64,000 nt of DNA from Falciphora oryzae (Eukaryota > Ascomycota > Sordariomycetes > Magnaporthales > Magnaporthaceae), in the NCBI GenBank assembly GCA_000733355.1, contig JNVV01000007.1:742624-806623 (forward strand). Reading direction: 5' to 3'. Positions 34,941-46,111 of this stretch are shown piece by piece; the first letter of the stretch is position 1, and every line of letters begins with the position of its first letter. The position numbers and the translations under genes are program-made. Below the pieces are notes generated by a model. That model did not search any database. It was given only the letters and a program-made list of their open reading frames with translations, and was not told where the DNA came from.

Positions 34941-35660
34941 ATGGCACTGTTGTCAGAAGCAGACCTCATCACCTCCCTCGACGACGCCCTCATGATGATC
35001 TCCTCCGGCGGCCACCATCACCACCATCGTCACGCCGGAAAGTCCACCAGTAGCACCGCCAAGTCTCTCACTGCCGCCGCCGCCAATCACGGGCCGCCTC
35101 TCCTGTCAGACAGCCACCAGCCGTCGTTCCGTACCAGCACAACGGGCACAGACATGAAGCCAACTCCGGACGAGTGGTCCCGCCCGCACAGGAGCCCCTC
35201 CGTCTCGTCCACCTCCTCGGGCAGCCAGTCGGACAGCAGCACGATCGCCTCGACCCCCGAGCCCATCAGCCGGGCCTCCACCGTCTCCCTAAGCACCTCC
35301 GACAGCAGCAGCAGCAGCAGCAGCACCACACCGGCAACCCCCATCCACAACGTCAGCACCGCCATAATCGCCCAACTCGACCCCCTGGCCAGGAACTACC
35401 CGCCCCCCGCGGCGACGGACAAGCTCGACCTCGACGAGATGCTGGCGCGCAAGCCGCAGAAGTGGACGCTCGGGCACTACTTCCACAAGTCGCGCGCGGC
35501 GGGCTACAACGACAACGGGTCCGGTTCGGACTCGTCGTCGCCGTCGCCTCCTAACGATATCGCTGCTGGTCACCGCCGGAAGAGCGAGCTCGAGCAGGCC
35601 AAGAAGGAACTCCTCTCCGCTCAGGAGGAGATCCGGCGGCTCCCTGTGGGGCGTCTGTGA
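34941..35660 (+). CDS. Ser/His-rich protein of unknown function
   Basis: I do not recognise the family. The single-exon frame encodes 239 residues with a good start context (GCCACCATGG). Residues 1-20 (MALLSEADLITSLDDALMMI) look like an amphipathic helix. A His-rich stretch follows, then a long Ser/Thr-rich disordered region with a run of seven serines. Residues ~160-190 hold the most protein-like part: LDLDEMLARKPQKWTLGHYF, followed by HKSR. The C-terminus (KSELEQAKKELLSAQEEIRR) should form a short coiled coil. No signal peptide or membrane segment is visible. Codon use and the leader support a real gene. The WTLGHYFHKSR region is the best handle for a homology search. Confidence 0.65.
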   Translation: MALLSEADLITSLDDALMMISSGGHHHHHRHAGKSTSSTAKSLTAAAANHGPPLLSDSHQPSFRTSTTGTDMKPTPDEWSRPHRSPSVSSTSSGSQSDSSTIASTPEPISRASTVSLSTSDSSSSSSSTTPATPIHNVSTAIIAQLDPLARNYPPPAATDKLDLDEMLARKPQKWTLGHYFHKSRAAGYNDNGSGSDSSSPSPPNDIAAGHRRKSELEQAKKELLSAQEEIRRLPVGRL

Positions 35661-36293
35661 AGCATGCGGCGGGCTGGAAGGTGACATTCTGTTTCTGTCA
35701 TCTTTTCTTTTTTTGTGTTTGTGTGTTTGGAAAGAACTGTTTTTTTTTTTTTCCTTTTTGGAAAGGATATTTGTTTTTGCCTCGCGAAAGAACGCACTAG
35801 AGGCGCCTTTCGTCGGATATACCCTAGAAGCAGGCCGAAGAGAGCGGCGGTGTCGCTTGGCCATCGTACAAGTTTATAGATTGTCTAGGCGTATGGATAA
35901 GTTCAACACAGGGGTAGGGGACAGCATAGAAGTCGAGCCTTATAACCGAGGCTCTCTAATATTGTTAGAGGATCATGTTTCGGCGCAAAGGCGCCGGGTT
36001 GGGGCTTGGGGAAGGGTCTTGTTCAACTGACAACCTACGATATCAACACAAGCAATCATATGCAGCATGCTATTTGATTATCTTAATCGGCAGCAGAGAC
36101 TACTGGTGTCTGTGCTACCTCGTAATATTTCTTGATGAATAAACTCCTGCGCGCCTGGTCGTCTGATCCCGAACTGGTTTTCTCTAGTTGGGCACTTACA
36201 CCGCTAGCCCACGCACTGCTATATATAGTCCATCTCCCTGCCGCCTTCATAAGCACCCGACAAAAAGAGCCTCTTCGCACAAGGCCTCATGTC
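35661..36293. other. Convergent 3' region
   Basis: About 630 bases between two stop codons on facing strands, T-rich after 35700 in line with a 3' untranslated region. A TATATATA stretch near 36220 has no start codon suitably placed. No gene seen. Confidence 0.5.
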
Positions 36294-37150
36294 TCACTGG
36301 ACCAGCTTGGCGAGGGTGAATCCGTAGACAATGGCAGCGACAAATGTCGTCAGATTCAGCAAAGAAGAGACGCCGTGGAGCTTCCCGAACCGCTTGTTGA
36401 GGGCGGCCATCTCCTCGGAGTGGGGTGCCGGATCCCAGCTCCGCTTTCCATCCTTCTTTTCTGCAAAGGGGCAAAGAGAGGCTGAGTTAGCATTGAGACA
36501 GAAATCCATCCCCATATCTGGACTTATCACTCTTACCCTGAGCCCGCCTTTCAGCCATGCACCGGGTGGTGGCGGGGAGCAGCACGACCAGGTTCAGCAG
36601 GCCCGTCACGAACATGGTGCCTAGGGGCGCCAGGACGGCCCAGCGGCCGGATTCGTGCAGGACGCCCGACACGCCGGCCGGGGTTGCCGCCAGCATGCTG
36701 CTGGACGAGCCGGGCCAGGTCACGGCCAGGGCGACGGGCAGGATGGACTGCATCGAGAAGTAGATTGGGAAGAGCTTCTGCTGCACGATGGAGAACTGCG
36801 GCCTGGGCAGGACCCGGAACATGACTATGCCATTGATGAAAGACTGCGGTGTTGTGTTGGTGGGTTTTGTTAGCGTGACGGCCCGCAGCCAGAGATACCT
36901 GGGTACCGAGAGAGAGGTACCTCCCTAGTTTAGATGTCTGTCGTGCGACGTGACTTACATGGAAGAATGTCGTGCCGAGGAGGATACCATATCTGTTTTA
37001 CGGCGGGGATGTTTGTTAGTGCCTTCGCACGGTGTCTTGGGTCAGCAGGCTGAGTGCCAGCCACGCGAGTGAGGAGGTCCATGGCGAGACACCGGCATAC
37101 GAGATAATGTGGTACGGGGCCGGCGAGAAGATGATGGAGCGATCGGACAT
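36294..37150 (-). CDS. TMEM205-like (DUF4149) small membrane protein
   Basis: Four-span membrane protein of the TMEM205/DUF4149 family. The function in fungi is poorly defined. Four exons on the minus strand: 37150-37101, 36992-36959, 36843-36537 and 36460-36294, giving 185 residues. Exon 1 encodes MSDRSIIFSPAPYHII; splicing joins it to SYGILLGTTFFH and then SFINGIVMFRVLPRPQFS, the conserved family opening. Further matches are LQQ-like QQKLFPIYFSMQSILPVALA, VLAPLGTMFVTGLLNLVVLL and the closing HGVSSLLNLTTFVAAIVYGF. Hydrophobic segments lie near residues 12-35, 50-75, 95-120 and 160-180. The second exon is only 34 bases. The gene is divergent from Ku80 with 501 bases between the two start codons. 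Confidence 0.85.
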
Positions 37151-37651
37151 GATGACGATGGATCTGGCCCACTTTGGGGGATCGCGATGAGGTTGGCTGG
37201 GAAGAAGATATTAGTGCAACTTGCTTTCTCTCTCTTTTTCCGAGAGTTCTCGACTTTAAATACAGGGGAAGCCAAATGAAGTTGTTCTATGCAAAACCAA
37301 CGGAAGCTTCGGGAGCTTGAGCTGTTGGAAGATGGAGACAAAATGAATTGACGAGGGTATGACAGGGGCCTGGTCGATGCTTCATTCCATGCAGAGCGGG
37401 CATCCCCTGTCCATGAGGGATCCGTTTGGGTCACGTGTTTTCGCGACAGCTCTCCGTCTGTTCAACCGCGTCGCCCGTGCATTCCCCACGTCCAAGAAGC
37501 GCTGCCTAAAGTCTGGTGACATCAACTATCTCCCTTCAGAGGGCACAAGGATAAAAAAAAAAAAAAAAAAGAGTTCCCTTCGGTCTTTTGCCATGTAAAC
37601 TCTGCGCGTCAACCGACCCTTTTCCCAATCACCGAGAGCACCGCCGCAAAC
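37151..37651. promoter_or_regulatory. Divergent promoter region, TMEM205-like / Ku80
   Basis: About 500 bases between two opposite start codons. It contains an A tract (37552-37570) about 80 bases before the Ku80 start. Both promoters must lie here. No separate gene is seen. Confidence 0.55.
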
Positions 37652-40166
37652 ATGGCGGACAAGGAGGTGACCGTCTTCATCATCGACCTGGGCCAGTCCA
37701 TGGGCGACTGCAACGGCGGGCGCACCGAGTCGGACCTCGACTGGAGCATGCGCTACATCTGGGACAAGCTCTGCACCATCGTGGCCGCGTCGCGCAAGAC
37801 GTGGCAGGTCGGCGTCGTGGGCCTGCGCACCGACGACACCAACAACGTCCAGTACGAGGGCAACGAGGACGGCTACGAGAACATCTCGGTCCTGCAGCCC
37901 GTCGGGCCCATGACCATGACCTCGCTCAAGGAGCTGCGCGGCCAGATCAGCGCCAGCGGCACGCACACCGGCGACGCCGTATCGGCCATTGTTGTCGCCA
38001 TAAACCTGATTGACAATGCCGCGCCCCAGCGGTTGAAGTACAAACGCAAGATCGTGCTTGTCACCGACGGCCAGGGTCCTATTGACGAAGATTCGCTGGA
38101 GGACATCTGGGCTCGGGTCAACGAGCTCAATATCGAGCTTACGGTGGTGGGGGTTGACTTTGACGACCCGGAATATCCCTTTAAGGAAGAGGATAAACCG
38201 CGGGGCAAGGTATGTATCACACAACGAGCTAGTCAGCTTAAGAAACACTAATCGTAAATCTATAGGCCAAAAATGAGAAGCTCCTGAGGACCCTGACTAG
38301 CAATTGCAAGGATGCCGTGTTCGGGACCATGGCCGAGGCCGTGGAGGAGCTTCAAAACCCCAGGATCAAGACCACGAGACCGTACAAGACCTTCGACGGT
38401 CACCTGACCCTTGGAGATCCCAAGGCGTACGGCGACAGTGCTCTCAGCATCCGTGTGGAGCGCTACTTCAAGACCAAGGCCGCTCGTGCGGTCTCCGCCA
38501 GCACCGTGGTGGCCAAGTCCGAGCCCGGCGTCGAGGGGACCCAGTCGACCCGCACGGCCCGCGCCGACGAGGACGACGGCGTCCCGGCGGACGACAAGCT
38601 CACGGGGCTCCACACGGCCAGGAACTACCGGATCAAAGACGAAAGCGCCCCCGGCGGCAAGCGGGACGTCAAGTTTGACGACCTGGCCAAGGGCTACGAG
38701 TACGGGCGGACGGCCATCCACATCAGCGAGGCGGAGCACAACATTACCAAGCTTGAGACGACCAAGGAATTTGCCATCATTGGCTTCATCCCCAAAGAAA
38801 AGGTTAGTTTGGCCTCCCCCTTTCCTCAGTAGAATTATCGCACGTCTTGAGGTGTATGCTATGCTACAGTCAAGGATGTTTCGTGGCCGCTGATTTGACC
38901 TTCAACCTACAGTACGAGCCTTTTCTCAACATGGGCGAGGCCTGCGTGACCCTCGCCGCAAAGTTCAGCGAAAAGGACGAGATCGCGCTATCTGCTCTCA
39001 TTAATGCACTATACGACACAGAGTCGTATGCGGTTGCCCGACTCGTCGCCAAGGACGGCAAGGACCCGCAGATAGTGCTGCTGATGCCTGAAAGCGATGT
39101 CGAGTTCGAGTGCTTGTACGATGTGCCTCTGCCGTTCGCCGAGGATCTCAGACATTATCAGTTCCCACCCCTAGACAAGGTCGTCACCTTGAGCGGGCAA
39201 ACCTTGACAAAGCACCGCCTGCTACCAAGCGACAAGCTAGACCAGGCAATGAGTGACTATGTCGACGCCATGGATTTGTCCTCGTACAGCGGCGGTGATG
39301 ATGATGAGTAGGTCGTGTTCTGCCGAGCCCCTGTTTTCACCCCGTTGCTGACCTGCTCCATCAGACCCTCCGAATACGCACCAATAGACGAAACATTCTC
39401 GCCTATGATCCACCGTGTCAACCAGGCAATCCGGCAACGCGTAGTGCATCCTGACAAGCCACTGGAGCCGGTCACGGGCGTGTTGACGCGCTACTCGGTG
39501 CCGCCTGAAAAGCTTGTAGCCAAAGCTACCGACCAGATTGAGGAACTTATCCGAACCGCCGATGTCAAGAAAGGTATGCCGTCACCCAAGTTATCAAGAC
39601 CAGTAGAAACCAGGTGCATAGAATCTTTGGCATATGTGCTGCTTGCTAACTGTTGGACACTATTCCGTACAGTCCCGCCAAAAGTCAAGGGCAAACGCCG
39701 ACGCGAAACAGTCAAGCCAGTATCCGGGCTGGATGTGGACGCACTCCTGGACAAGGAGGGGCCCAAGAAACGGGCCAAGATCTCCGTGGAGAACTCAGTG
39801 CCCGAGTTCAAGCAGATGCTGGCGGCGGCGGACGAAGTGACCGCCATCGAGGACGCGGCGCGGCAGATGGGCGTGATTATACGGAACCTGATCCAGGATA
39901 GCATGGGAGACGCCAACTACGATCGAGCGACCGAGAACATACGTGTTATGCGGGACGAGCTTGTGGCGCTAGAAGAGCCCGAGTTGTACAACGACTTTGT
40001 CCGCTCACTCAAGAAGATGATTGCGGCGGGCGAGCTCTCCGGGGATAGGCGCGAGATGTGGTGGCACATCAAGCTCGGGAAGCTGGGGTTGGTGTCTAAG
40101 AAGGAGTTGGACGTCTCTACCGTGACAGAGGAGGAGGGTCTCGAATTTCTGCGGACCAACGTGTAA
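37652..40166 (+). CDS. ku80: Ku80, DNA end-binding subunit of NHEJ
   Basis: Large subunit of the Ku70-Ku80 ring that binds double-strand DNA ends in the nucleus, starts non-homologous end joining and helps protect telomeres. Five exons: 37652-38209, 38266-38802, 38913-39307, 39365-39573 and 39673-40166, giving 730 residues. The N-terminal von Willebrand A-like domain (residues ~4-235) begins EVTVFIIDLGQSMGD and includes GTHTGDAVSAIVVA and KIVLVTDGQG. The Ku core beta-barrel spans about 240-500, with FIPKEK joined to YEPFLNMGEA over intron 2, and HYQFPPLD. A helical C-terminal region follows (MGVIIRNLIQDSMGDANYDR). The C-terminus ends shortly after, so the vertebrate-type DNA-PKcs-binding tail is absent, as is usual in fungi. 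The length is typical for the family. Confidence 0.95.
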
Positions 40167-40900
40167 GCCAATTTGCTGAAGAGATGGGTTTTGTTTCGAG
40201 CTGTGCTGCTGGCGTTGAGCTCGAGGTTATGCTTCTGATAGAGGCTCGGATGTGTGAGATGGGATGAAATGAAATGAAAATGGCTTGACGGATCAAAACT
40301 GGAGGTATTGCCTGCCCAAACGGGTTTGTTGGTATTGACCAATAAGCGAACGTCTCGTTGAAATCGCGCCGCCTTGTTTGCTTCCACTCTCTAGACACCA
40401 CATCAAGCATTTAAAACGAGGAAAGATAGCTCGTGGAATTCTGTCTCCCGGAAGGCATCTGCCGTGTTAGCTCGTTCTACGACGGGCACTACCTATCCGT
40501 GTCAGCGCTCATGGCGGTAGTAGATTGGATCACATTTTGATATCGCTCTCGAGATACTACCTAGTCCTACCACTGTCGGTTACCAATAGTCGGAGAGTCA
40601 CATTACGCTCGCTGACTGCGAAGCCCTCAAGGTACGTTGGCCCAAGTGTGTTTCCTCGGCCCGGGCTCCCAGTTCACTGTAGTGGGAGTTATCTGCCCCT
40701 TCTACTCCGCAAGCATTCCTGATTCGGCCCTGGTTCATCGTCCCTTCCCGAGAGTCCTCCCCTAGCACTCAAATTACGCCCGTTAACTCGTCAGAGGCGA
40801 CCAGCCTGATACTTCATCTCCTGCCCGCTCACTCTAGGAAAATTTGATTACCTCTTCATCCGACCTTCCTTCCCGCCCCTCGGGCAACAGCTTCCGCACA
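40167..40900. other. Intergenic: Ku80 3' flank and Gfd2-like gene promoter
   Basis: About 730 bases between two genes in the same orientation. No open frame with a domain was found. The last 60 bases are in frame with the next gene and could extend its N-terminus from an ATG at 40844. Confidence 0.5.
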
Positions 40901-42921
40901 ATGTCCACCACCAACTTTGAAGAGAGCGTGCGTCGACTCCAGGAAGTATTCGGCAAAGACATCCTGGCAGACCCAGGCACGGTCTCAGACGACTCCTCAA
41001 GTATCTCAAGCACCGGCGAAAGCATTGCTAGCCAGGGCCAAGCTGCGCGCCGCACTGGACCGAACAATACTATGAAGTCCATCGCCAACCCCAACGACAA
41101 GGACAACTCGTCCGACTCGGATGGACCGACCGTCAACAATGTGCTGAAGAGCACGCCGGCCGGCGGCAGCAGCAGAGTCGAGAAGGCTGGCTACCGTCAC
41201 AGGATCAAGCGCGGCGACTTCAAACGCACGCCCGAGGTCAACCGCAAGGCCGCCGGCGAGGTCCAGCGCGGCCAGATGTCGGATCCGCTGAGGCTCGTCG
41301 CGGGAGAGATCTCGCCCAGCGGCTGGGTCTTCACGCCCTGGGAGATCGTGATCAAGTACCCTAGGCACTTCATCGGCAACACCAACCGCGGACCGGCATC
41401 ACCTTACTTCCAGTCGCCTGCCATCCTCGACAACCAGATCTGGGACTTCTTCTACATACAGCCGCTGGGGCTGGACGAGAAGCCCGTGCTTCTGGTCCCC
41501 GTCGCCAACGTCAACCACCTGCTCGACTACGTCAACGCCGCCCTCGGCATCCGCCTGGCGGTGCCCGTGGGCGCCAGCGCCGAGAAGTTCAACGTCCAGT
41601 TTGGCATCGGCAACACCCCGCGGCCCCGCTACCTCGGCCGCTCGATCAGCTCCGCCGACTTTGACCGCCTCCAGGAGGAGCTCTCGTCGACGAAGCCCAC
41701 GGCTGAGCCGCTCAAGGGCGCGACCGGTCAGGCCATCGAGATTTTCCGCGAGCTCGTCGACGGCCTCTGCCGGGTTTCCGACAACAAGGGCGGCGCGGCC
41801 AAGAAGCAGAAGAAGGCTCGCCAGCGGGTTGCGGCGCGCCAGCAGTGGGGGCGAGCTACAAAGCGAGTGCAGCGCTACCTCGGCCTTCGCCAGAAAATCA
41901 CGGGCAGGAACGCGGCCCCCGTGCCTAAGAGCAGCCGTAAGTTCTCTATGGAATGAACAGCCTATAGATAGTGGCAGGTGTCTTATTCTGGGTCAAGAGA
42001 CAGAGAGATGCTGATACATGCGAACCCAAGACGCCGACGAGACCCCGGATATTTCAGGTCTTTCCCTGAGCCAGCGAAAGCCGGAGGTCAAGTTCGTGTG
42101 TGTCGACGTTGAGACGTACGAGCGCAGCCATGAACTTGTCACAGAGGTTGGTTTCGCTGAGCTTGACACTTCGAGCCTCCGTGGTATCCCGCCTGGCGAC
42201 AAGTTCCAGAACTGGTTCTCCCTGATCCAGGGATCCCACTACGTCATCAAGGAGAATGAATGGGCGAAGAACGGCGTCCACGTCGATAACAACCGGGGAA
42301 ACTTCAGCTTCGGCGCCTCGCAAGTCGTGCCTCTGAGGACCATGCACGAAATCGTCGTGAAAACACTGGGACGCAGGGTCTTGCAGGCCGGGTACGAGCG
42401 ATCCGACGAGGCGCAGCTTGCGCCTGTTGTGCTGGTCGGGCACGATATCGAGGCGGATATTGAGCACCTCCAGAAGATCGGATACGACGCCCGCAAGGTT
42501 CCGAGGATCGTCGATGTCGTTGACACGGCGCATATGCACCAGCATTGGCGGCGCGAGAAGAACCCGGCTAGTTTGGGACGCGTGCTGGCCGCTCTGGATA
42601 TTCCGCACCGCTACCTCCACAACGCCGGAAACGATGCCATGTACACGCTGCAGGCGATGCTGGTGATGGCCAGCAAGGCCCGCCAGGACAGCTTTGACCG
42701 ATCGGCCGGCAGGAAGACGTAAGTGGTCCCTGGATATCCATCACCCAATTCCCTCCAGTTTTGAGTGAAAGACGACCAAGATTCCTGGCAAAAACTAACA
42801 CCAGTCATCACATAGGGCGAGAGACAGCCAGCCCGCCGATGATAGCGACGGCGGCTGGAGCACAGGTGGCGAGCTGAGTGATGGAGGCGATGCTGTCAGC
42901 CCTGGAAGTGAGCGCGATTGA
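40901..42921 (+). CDS. Gfd2/YDR514C-like protein with DEDDh nuclease fold
   Basis: Two-part protein. The C-terminal half is an RNase H-like exonuclease domain of the Gfd2/YDR514C family. Yeast Gfd2 is linked to the mRNA export helicase Dbp5; the activity here is not proven. Three exons: 40901-41936, 42031-42718 and 42816-42921, giving 609 residues. The intervening ATG-led frame at 42018 is not a separate gene, because an intron with a GCTGATAC branch-like site ends at 42030. DEDDh residues are visible: D371 and E373 in CVDVETYE, H483/D484/D488 in VLVGHDIEADIEHL, and H542/D547 in LHNAGNDA. The N-terminal 345 residues have an acidic-Ser start, a GWVFTPWEIVIKYPRHFIGN block, and a basic C-terminal end (KKQKKARQRVAARQQWGRAT). 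An upstream in-frame ATG at 40844 would add 19 residues. Confidence 0.8.
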
Positions 42922-43267
42922 GCAGTCGCGACACGGACACAACCGACAGCATACATCAGCCTCGGCTCATACGTCAGTCTCGGCTGGGGTAACGAGACTG
43001 GAGTTATCAACGGATATTGTGGCTGAAGAAGACGATCGAAATCGCTTACAGAACCCCTCCAAGTCTTTTGAGCAGAGATGCATATTAGTATTTCCAGTCC
43101 GTAGAAGCTCACCCAGGTATCTGATAACAGACACTATAAAACCCAATCCCACTACCAAACTCCGTACGCCGTTGCCATGAAAGCGTCGTTATGTGAATTC
43201 CTTCAGTGTTGTACAGTCGTCTTGGTAACCCTCACAAATCGAATACAAGGCCCCCCGGAGGCGGGTG
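42922..43267. other. Convergent 3' region
   Basis: About 350 bases between two stop codons on facing strands. Nothing beyond short overlapping frames is seen. Confidence 0.5.
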
Positions 43268-43797
43268 TTATGAGGTCGTCTTCTCCAGGAGCTCCTTCGC
43301 CTCGTTGACCTTGGTGGCCAGGTAGGGGCTGCCGCCTCGGTCGGGGTGGTTGAGCAGCATCAGGGTGCGGTGCGCCTTGCGGACCTTGTCCTTTGTGATA
43401 GCGCGCTCGCTAAAAAGAAGAGAGAAATTCGGTCAGTCCCGGTCGAGCTATATGCCGCAAATTCTCCCGGTCTGGAACTTACTTTAGCGAGAGGATCAGC
43501 GACGCCTCCTTCTTGGTCATCTTCTGCTCGAAGCCGCCCTTGTAGAAGGCCTTGCCGAGTGCGCCGACGCCGCCGCGAGACCTCCGGAATGCGACGAGCC
43601 CTGCCCGGCCCTAGAAGGGTTGTGGTTGGCAATGTTAGCCGGCGTCTGGAACCCAACAGCCAACGGATACTGCTCCTGCTCCGCCGTCTACCGCCGCGCA
43701 TCCGTGACCCGGGAGGGGCAGGGGGGCAGGGGCCAGGAGACCGTACAAGAAAGGCCGCAACGGCAGCTCCGCCAACGAGCGCGAACATGCTGGACAT
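43268..43797 (-). CDS. pam18: Pam18/Tim14, J-protein of the mitochondrial import motor
   Basis: Inner-membrane J-domain protein that stimulates the ATPase of mitochondrial Hsp70 in the TIM23 import motor. Three exons on the minus strand: 43797-43747, 43610-43483 and 43409-43268, giving 106 residues. Exon 1 supplies the membrane anchor ([17 protein letters not shown]). Splicing joins it to [20 protein letters not shown]. The J domain covers residues ~50-105, with [20 protein letters not shown] and the invariant HPD at 81-83. The protein is very short but complete for the family, which lacks the Gly/Phe and zinc regions of DnaJ. It is divergent from Rlp24 with 383 bases between starts. The first donor is GTACGG. 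The long overlapping frame at 43360-43932 is a read-through of the introns. Confidence 0.93.
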
Positions 43798-44180
43798 CTT
43801 GGGATGAGGGCTGTCGAAAGGCTCCCCTGTGTTGTTTTCGGCACGCTCGGCGGGGGAAGGAGGTGGACGGCTGGGCGCAATGCTAAAGAGGTCGGCGTGC
43901 TGGTTCCATCCAAGTGTGAGGTGACCCCCCAAGTTTTTCGCGAATCGCGGCCCCTAGATAAGATAAGAGACGCACGGGCCCGATGCTGCACAATCGGACG
44001 AATCACCAGCCGAGTTGAGGGAGGCGGCCCCACCAAAAAAATTCGGAGGGACAGCCCATTCTGGTGGGCTGTACGGCTGGCAGAAAAATAAAGAAGCATA
44101 TCCATACTTCGGTCTCGCTGTACTTCCTGAAAACAGGAGTGTAGAGGAAGCAAGCTCGAGGAACCATCTCGGCAGCAAAG
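43798..44180. promoter_or_regulatory. Divergent promoter region, Pam18 / Rlp24
   Basis: 383 bases between opposite start codons of a mitochondrial import gene and a ribosome-assembly gene. No other gene fits. It must hold both promoters and both leaders. Confidence 0.6.
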
Positions 44181-45146
44181 ATGAGGTATGTCTCCCCAAG
44201 TCCATTTGGCAGCTATTGAGACGGCTCGTGCAGATGCTGTCATTTCCTGGGTTCTCAAGCTAACAGTAGACGTTGGCTCTTCCCAGGATCGAGACGTGCT
44301 ATTTCTGTTCGCGCCCAGCCTACCCGGGCAAGGGCATATCCTTCGTCAGGAACGATGCCCGCGTCTTCCGCTTTTGCAGGAGCAAATGCCACAAGAACGT
44401 GAGTCTCGGGAAATCCGATGGGCCCCCCCGGGGCGGACTTGAGGCCGACGGAGTCGGCGGCAACCCGCGCGGCCAGAGGAAACGGCGCACACCGTCTTTT
44501 CCTTGCCTCGGGACGCCGGCCAGTCCTACTACGCACTTACTAAACTCTCGCTTCCTTACAAAAACCACAGTTCAAGATGAAGCGCAACCCCCGCAAGCTC
44601 AAGTGGACCAAGGCCTTCCGCAAGGCGGCGGGCAAGGAGATGACGGTCGACTCGACGCTGCAGCTGGCGGCGCGGCGCAACGTGCCGGTGCGGTACAACC
44701 GGGAGCTGGTGCAGAAGACGCTCAAGGCCATGGAGCGCATATCCGAGATCCGGTCGCGGCGCGAGCGCGTCTTCTACAGGAAGCGCATGGCGGGCCGCCG
44801 CGAGCGCGAGGTGGCCGCCGCCCGCAAGCTCGTGGCCGAGAACGAGCACCTGCTGCCGCGCCTCCGCGGGTCCGAGAAGCGCCGCATCGCGGAGGAGAAG
44901 GGGATCCCCGTCGACGAGGTCGAGGAGCTCACGGTCGGCCAGATGCTCGAGCTCAAGAACGGAAAGAAGCGCGCCAGCAAGGTGTTTGGCAAGGAGGTGC
45001 TGCGCCAGAGGGTCCGGGCCGATGGTGGTGTCGATACCGTCGTCGAGAGGACGACGGGGGTCGCTGGGGACGACGACGAGGAGGAGGATGGGAGCGACGG
45101 CTTCGACAGCGACGAGGACGACGCGGACGGCATGGACACGGACTGA
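44181..45146 (+). CDS. rlp24: Ribosome biogenesis protein Rlp24
   Basis: L24e-like placeholder of the pre-60S ribosome; in yeast it recruits the AAA-ATPase Drg1 and is exchanged for Rpl24 in the cytoplasm. Three exons: 44181-44185, 44287-44398 and 44571-45146, giving 230 residues. The first exon is only five bases (ATGAG), so Arg2 is split across intron 1. The L24e zinc ribbon is complete: C6, C9, C32 and C36 in [15 protein letters not shown] and [10 protein letters not shown]. Next come [20 protein letters not shown] and the [20 protein letters not shown] helix. These distinguish Rlp24 from Rpl24, together with the long basic coiled C-terminal part. The end is a strongly acidic tail ([18 protein letters not shown]). 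The protein is longer than yeast Rlp24 (about 199 residues), mainly through that tail. Confidence 0.95.
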
Positions 45147-45426
45147 CGGAAAGGGGACATTACGCCGATCTCCTTCCTGGCTCATCAGTTTCCCGTTTGG
45201 TGCTCTTCGGCGTTCACCCGACGGCCTTTTGTGTTTTGTTTCTTTGTCTTTAAGCGTAACATCCGAAAATTGGGCATCACCGGCGTTTTTTCAGGGGGTT
45301 AACAAAATATGGGTATAATGGCTTGTGGTACATAAATCATTTTGGCTCTGCCTCAAATTTCCCCGAATGAACCATCCAAAGACAACTAGCTTCAGGAAGA
45401 CGCAGGCAGACCACCTTTGCTTCTGT

Positions 45427-46111
45427 TCATTCGACGTCGCGGTCGCTCTGGTGGTACGTTTTCGGCGGAGGAGCCAAGCCCGCATCGACGTCCTTCAGGA
45501 TCTTGGCCTCGAGCTGGTCCATCCTCGCCCGTTCCTCGCCCTGGGGCGGCGCCGAGTTGCTGCTGCTGTCGGTCCAGTTCCCCACGCCTCCCCTGCCGCT
45601 CAGGCCTCCATGCTTCGGCTGGGCGAGGCTCGCGCTAACGAGGGCCTGGGCCCTGCGGGCCTCGGCCTCGCGCTCGATCGAGTCGGTTATGGCGGCGGAG
45701 TTCCCGCCGCCGCCGCCGCCCTCGTAGAAGTTGCCTGCTCCGCCGCGCCCCGCCCGGCTGTACTGGGCGGGGCCGCTGCCGGAGGAGGGAGCGGCGGCCG
45801 GGATGTGCGCGAGCGACTGCGCTGCGGCCTCGTGGAGCGACGGGGTCGGCTTCTGTGCTTCCAGGTCCTGGGGAGCGGAGGAGATGTGGCGGGAGGGTGG
45901 AGGTTATTATTGTTATTCCCATCTCACACTGGCTGGCTATGAGGGCTACGTGACCCACTGGGGAAGGTGTCTCCTGTTCAACGGGGCGGACGGGAAGGTG
46001 AGGTCATACTGTTGGCGCCTTGTTCGCCTTGGCTACGTCCTCGACGTCCTTCTTGGAGTAGAAGTTCCCTGCGCCTCCACGGCCGACTCGCCCGTAGGCT
46101 TCGTCTGACAT
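45427..46111 (-). CDS. DUF3602 protein with GRGGAGNFY repeats
   Basis: Fungus-specific DUF3602 family protein of unknown function. Two coding exons on the minus strand: 46111-46010 and 45867-45427, giving 180 residues. The family repeat appears three times: VGRGGAGNFYSK (residues ~9-20), AGRGGAGNFYEGG (~77-89) and a variant SGRGGVGNWTD (~128-138). An acidic/Ala-rich helix (DSIEREAEARRAQALVSASL) lies between the second and third. The protein has no membrane segment and is probably disordered. The start is the first ATG after a strong acceptor-like sequence (TTTTTTGTTTCTTCCCAG, ending near 46209), which suggests an intron in the leader. If that acceptor is not used, an ATG at 46234 would add 41 residues. 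Confidence 0.78.

Noticed and set aside
42018..42722. Separate nuclease-like gene starting at its own ATG
   Set aside because: The upstream exon ends with a GTAAGT donor at 41937, and a branch site plus acceptor at 42030 lead in phase into this frame. It is exon 2 of one gene.
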